6,669 nucleotides of DNA. It comes from Candidatus Finniella inopinata (lineage in GTDB: Bacteria; Pseudomonadota; Alphaproteobacteria; Paracaedibacterales; CAITNM01). A model generated the notes under the pieces. It was not told the DNA's origin. It worked only from the letters and a program-made list of their open reading frames with translations, and made no database searches. How positions within the stretch are numbered: position 1 is the stretch's first letter; every line of letters begins with the position of its first letter. Shown here one piece after another: positions 5,060 through 6,669 of the stretch. Location of the stretch: NCBI GenBank assembly GCA_945903885.1, contig CAMDPB010000061.1:1-6669 (forward strand), in the 5' to 3' direction. Made by a program: the position numbers and the translations under genes.

Positions 5060-6669
5060 TTACCGATGGTACCGTTGATCGAATGCGCGCTTTTTTGGTG
5101 CGTGCTTGTAAATCTATTACGCCATCCTCTAGTAACGTTTTAATTTCATCGCCTGTTAAGGTTTCATGTTCAAGCAAGGCTTCAGCCAACAAGTGTAGTT
5201 TCTTAATATGTTTTTTAAGTAATGCCTGGCTTTCTTTATAACAAGTTTCAAGCAATATTTTGACTTCAGAATCAATAAGTTCTTCAGTTTTTTCTGAATA
5301 TGGTTTGGTGAATTCTCTATCATTGGAAGAAGAAAAATTTTGAAACCCGAGCTTATCACTGAATCCCCACTCTACAATCATACGTCTTGCAATGCTTGTT
5401 GCGGCCTGAATGTCAGATGACGCACCCGTTGTTACTTTGTCTTGACCAAAAATGAGTTCTTCGGCAATACGTCCTCCCATACTCATTTTTAAATGACTTA
5501 CTAGTTTTTCCTTTGATTGCGACACGCTATCGCGCTCGGGCAAGCTCATAACTAAACCTAGAGAGCGCCCACGGGGGATAATAGTTGCTTTGTGAATAGG
5601 GTCAGCTACATCTGAAAAGTGAGAAATAAGAGCGTGACCAGCTTCATGATAAGCTGTTGTTTTCACTTCATCCTTACTCATTGCTAACGACTTACGCTCA
5701 GTACCCATTAGAATTTTATCTTTTGCTTGTTCAAATTCATTCATGCCGACAGCAAGTTTATTATGACGAGCAGCTAGTAAGGCCGATTCATTTACTAGGT
5801 TAGCTAAGTCAGCACCTGAAAACCCAGGCGTGCCACGGGCAATAACTTTTATGTCGACATCGCTAGCTAGGGGCACTTTTTTAATGTGTACCAATAAAAT
5901 TTGCTCTCTACCCTTAAGGTCAGGGTTTGATACATCTACACGGCGGTCGAAACGACCGGGGCGCAAAAGAGCAGGGTCTAATATGTCTGGGCGATTTGTA
6001 GCAGCTACAATAATTACGCTTTGGTTTTCTTCAAAACCATCCATTTCAACAAGTAATTGGTTTAGAGTTTGTTCGCGTTCGTCATTTCCGCCGCCAAGAC
6101 CAGCACCACGTTGACGTCCTACTGCATCAATTTCATCAATGAAAACAATACATGGGGAATTTTTCTTGGCTTGTTCAAACATATCACGAACGCGGCTTGC
6201 GCCCACGCCCACGAACATTTCCACAAAGTCAGAACCTGATATGGAAAAAAATGGCACACCAGCTTCTCCAGCAATAGCCTTTGCTAAAAGAGTTTTACCT
6301 GTGCCAGGAGGGCCAACTAACAAAACACCTTTTGGAAGTTTTCCGCCTAATTTTTGAAATTTTTGAGGTTCTTTTAAATAATCAACGATTTCTTCCAGCT
6401 CAGCTTTTGCCTCATCAATGCCAGCAACATCGGCAAAAGTTATTTTGCTTTGTTGTTCATTCATTAGTTTTGCTTTGGAGCGGCCAAAACCCATAGCTTT
6501 ATTACCACCTGACTGCATTTGCTTTAATGAAAACACCATTAACCCAATGAATAACAAGAACGGTAACCATGAAATGATTAACTGCAATAACCAGTGCGCT
6601 TCTTCTGGAGGTGCTGCCTTAAACGTTATGTTTTTATCGCTAAGAATTGGTACTAGTGATGTGCCATCG
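5052..6669 (-). CDS. ftsH: ATP-dependent membrane zinc metalloprotease FtsH (5' end missing)
   Basis: FtsH is a membrane-anchored hexameric AAA+ protease that removes misassembled membrane proteins and selected cytosolic regulators. The visible 538 residues begin in the periplasmic domain (ending ITFKAAPPEEAHW), pass through the second transmembrane helix (LIISWLPFLLFIGLMVFSL, about 30-48) and the GGNKAMGFGRSKAKL linker, then enter the AAA domain. That domain has Walker A GPPGTGKT (119-126), pore loop FVGV, Walker B IVFIDEID (174-181), and the second region of homology AATNRP...RPGRFDRR (about 222-243). The peptidase domain has the zinc motif HEAGH (341-345) and the third ligand Asp in TGASSDIQAA (D419). 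The frame stays open to the window edge. The TTG at 6587 is an internal Leu codon inside the membrane helix, so the true start and first transmembrane segment lie outside. The tail after the peptidase domain is short, ending STVPSVNG. The stop codon overlaps dnaG by 8 nt. Confidence 0.97.
   Translation of the reverse strand, partial: DGTSLVPILSDKNITFKAAPPEEAHWLLQLIISWLPFLLFIGLMVFSLKQMQSGGNKAMGFGRSKAKLMNEQQSKITFADVAGIDEAKAELEEIVDYLKEPQKFQKLGGKLPKGVLLVGPPGTGKTLLAKAIAGEAGVPFFSISGSDFVEMFVGVGASRVRDMFEQAKKNSPCIVFIDEIDAVGRQRGAGLGGGNDEREQTLNQLLVEMDGFEENQSVIIVAATNRPDILDPALLRPGRFDRRVDVSNPDLKGREQILLVHIKKVPLASDVDIKVIARGTPGFSGADLANLVNESALLAARHNKLAVGMNEFEQAKDKILMGTERKSLAMSKDEVKTTAYHEAGHALISHFSDVADPIHKATIIPRGRSLGLVMSLPERDSVSQSKEKLVSHLKMSMGGRIAEELIFGQDKVTTGASSDIQAATSIARRMIVEWGFSDKLGFQNFSSSNDREFTKPYSEKTEELIDSEVKILLETCYKESQALLKKHIKKLHLLAEALLEHETLTGDEIKTLLEDGVIDLQARTKKARIRSTVPSVNG

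Noticed and set aside
5830..6496. Plus-strand open frames opposite the ftsH AAA domain (5830-6114, 6139-6357, 6281-6496)
   Set aside because: They are mirror images of the strongly conserved AAA coding sequence, with no independent coding evidence.
5052..6587. ftsH starting at the TTG at 6587
   Set aside because: The frame continues open to the window edge and encodes the expected end of the FtsH periplasmic domain (AAPPEEAHW). The TTG would cut off the start of the transmembrane helix and has no ribosome binding site.

Overview
The window looks like a piece of chromosome from an AT-rich alphaproteobacterium. RpoD has the alphaproteobacterial form of regions 2 to 4 and ends in the usual LRSFLD-type C-terminus. 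DnaG has the GCGVSGDHF zinc-binding segment and FtsH has the KAMGFGRSKAKL linker, both of the kind I associate with this class. The low G+C content suggests an AT-rich lineage such as Holosporales, Rickettsiales or relatives, but I infer that from composition and resemblance only.

Layout, left to right. (1) At 1-477 (+) is the C-terminal part of a sulfatase/alkaline-phosphatase-superfamily enzyme whose start lies outside the window. (2) At 478-768 is a noncoding stretch with a near-consensus sigma-70 promoter and a leader of about 200 nt. (3) At 769-972 (+) is a CspA-family cold-shock protein followed by a good intrinsic terminator. (4) At 1101-1304 (+) is rpsU (ribosomal protein bS21). (5) At 1305-1460 is a convergent intergenic region with one terminator for each strand. 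(6) From 6669 down to 1461 (-) is a tight block ftsH (5' end missing) - dnaG - rpoD. ftsH and dnaG overlap by 8 nt, and dnaG and rpoD are 23 nt apart.

Functionally the window is mostly core housekeeping: membrane protein quality control (FtsH), replication priming (DnaG), the housekeeping sigma factor (RpoD), translation initiation (bS21) and cold adaptation (Csp). rpsU, dnaG and rpoD are the three members of the classical macromolecular synthesis operon. Here they are still neighbours, but rpsU lies beyond the 3' end of rpoD on the opposite strand, and ftsH sits directly upstream of dnaG.

I see no mobile element, CRISPR array, tRNA/rRNA or defence system, and no evidence of a new multi-gene system. 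The most interesting unexplained structure is the csp leader. It holds several mutually exclusive short complementary segments, one of which could cover the Shine-Dalgarno sequence, as would be expected of an RNA thermosensor. This was found by eye and has not been folded.
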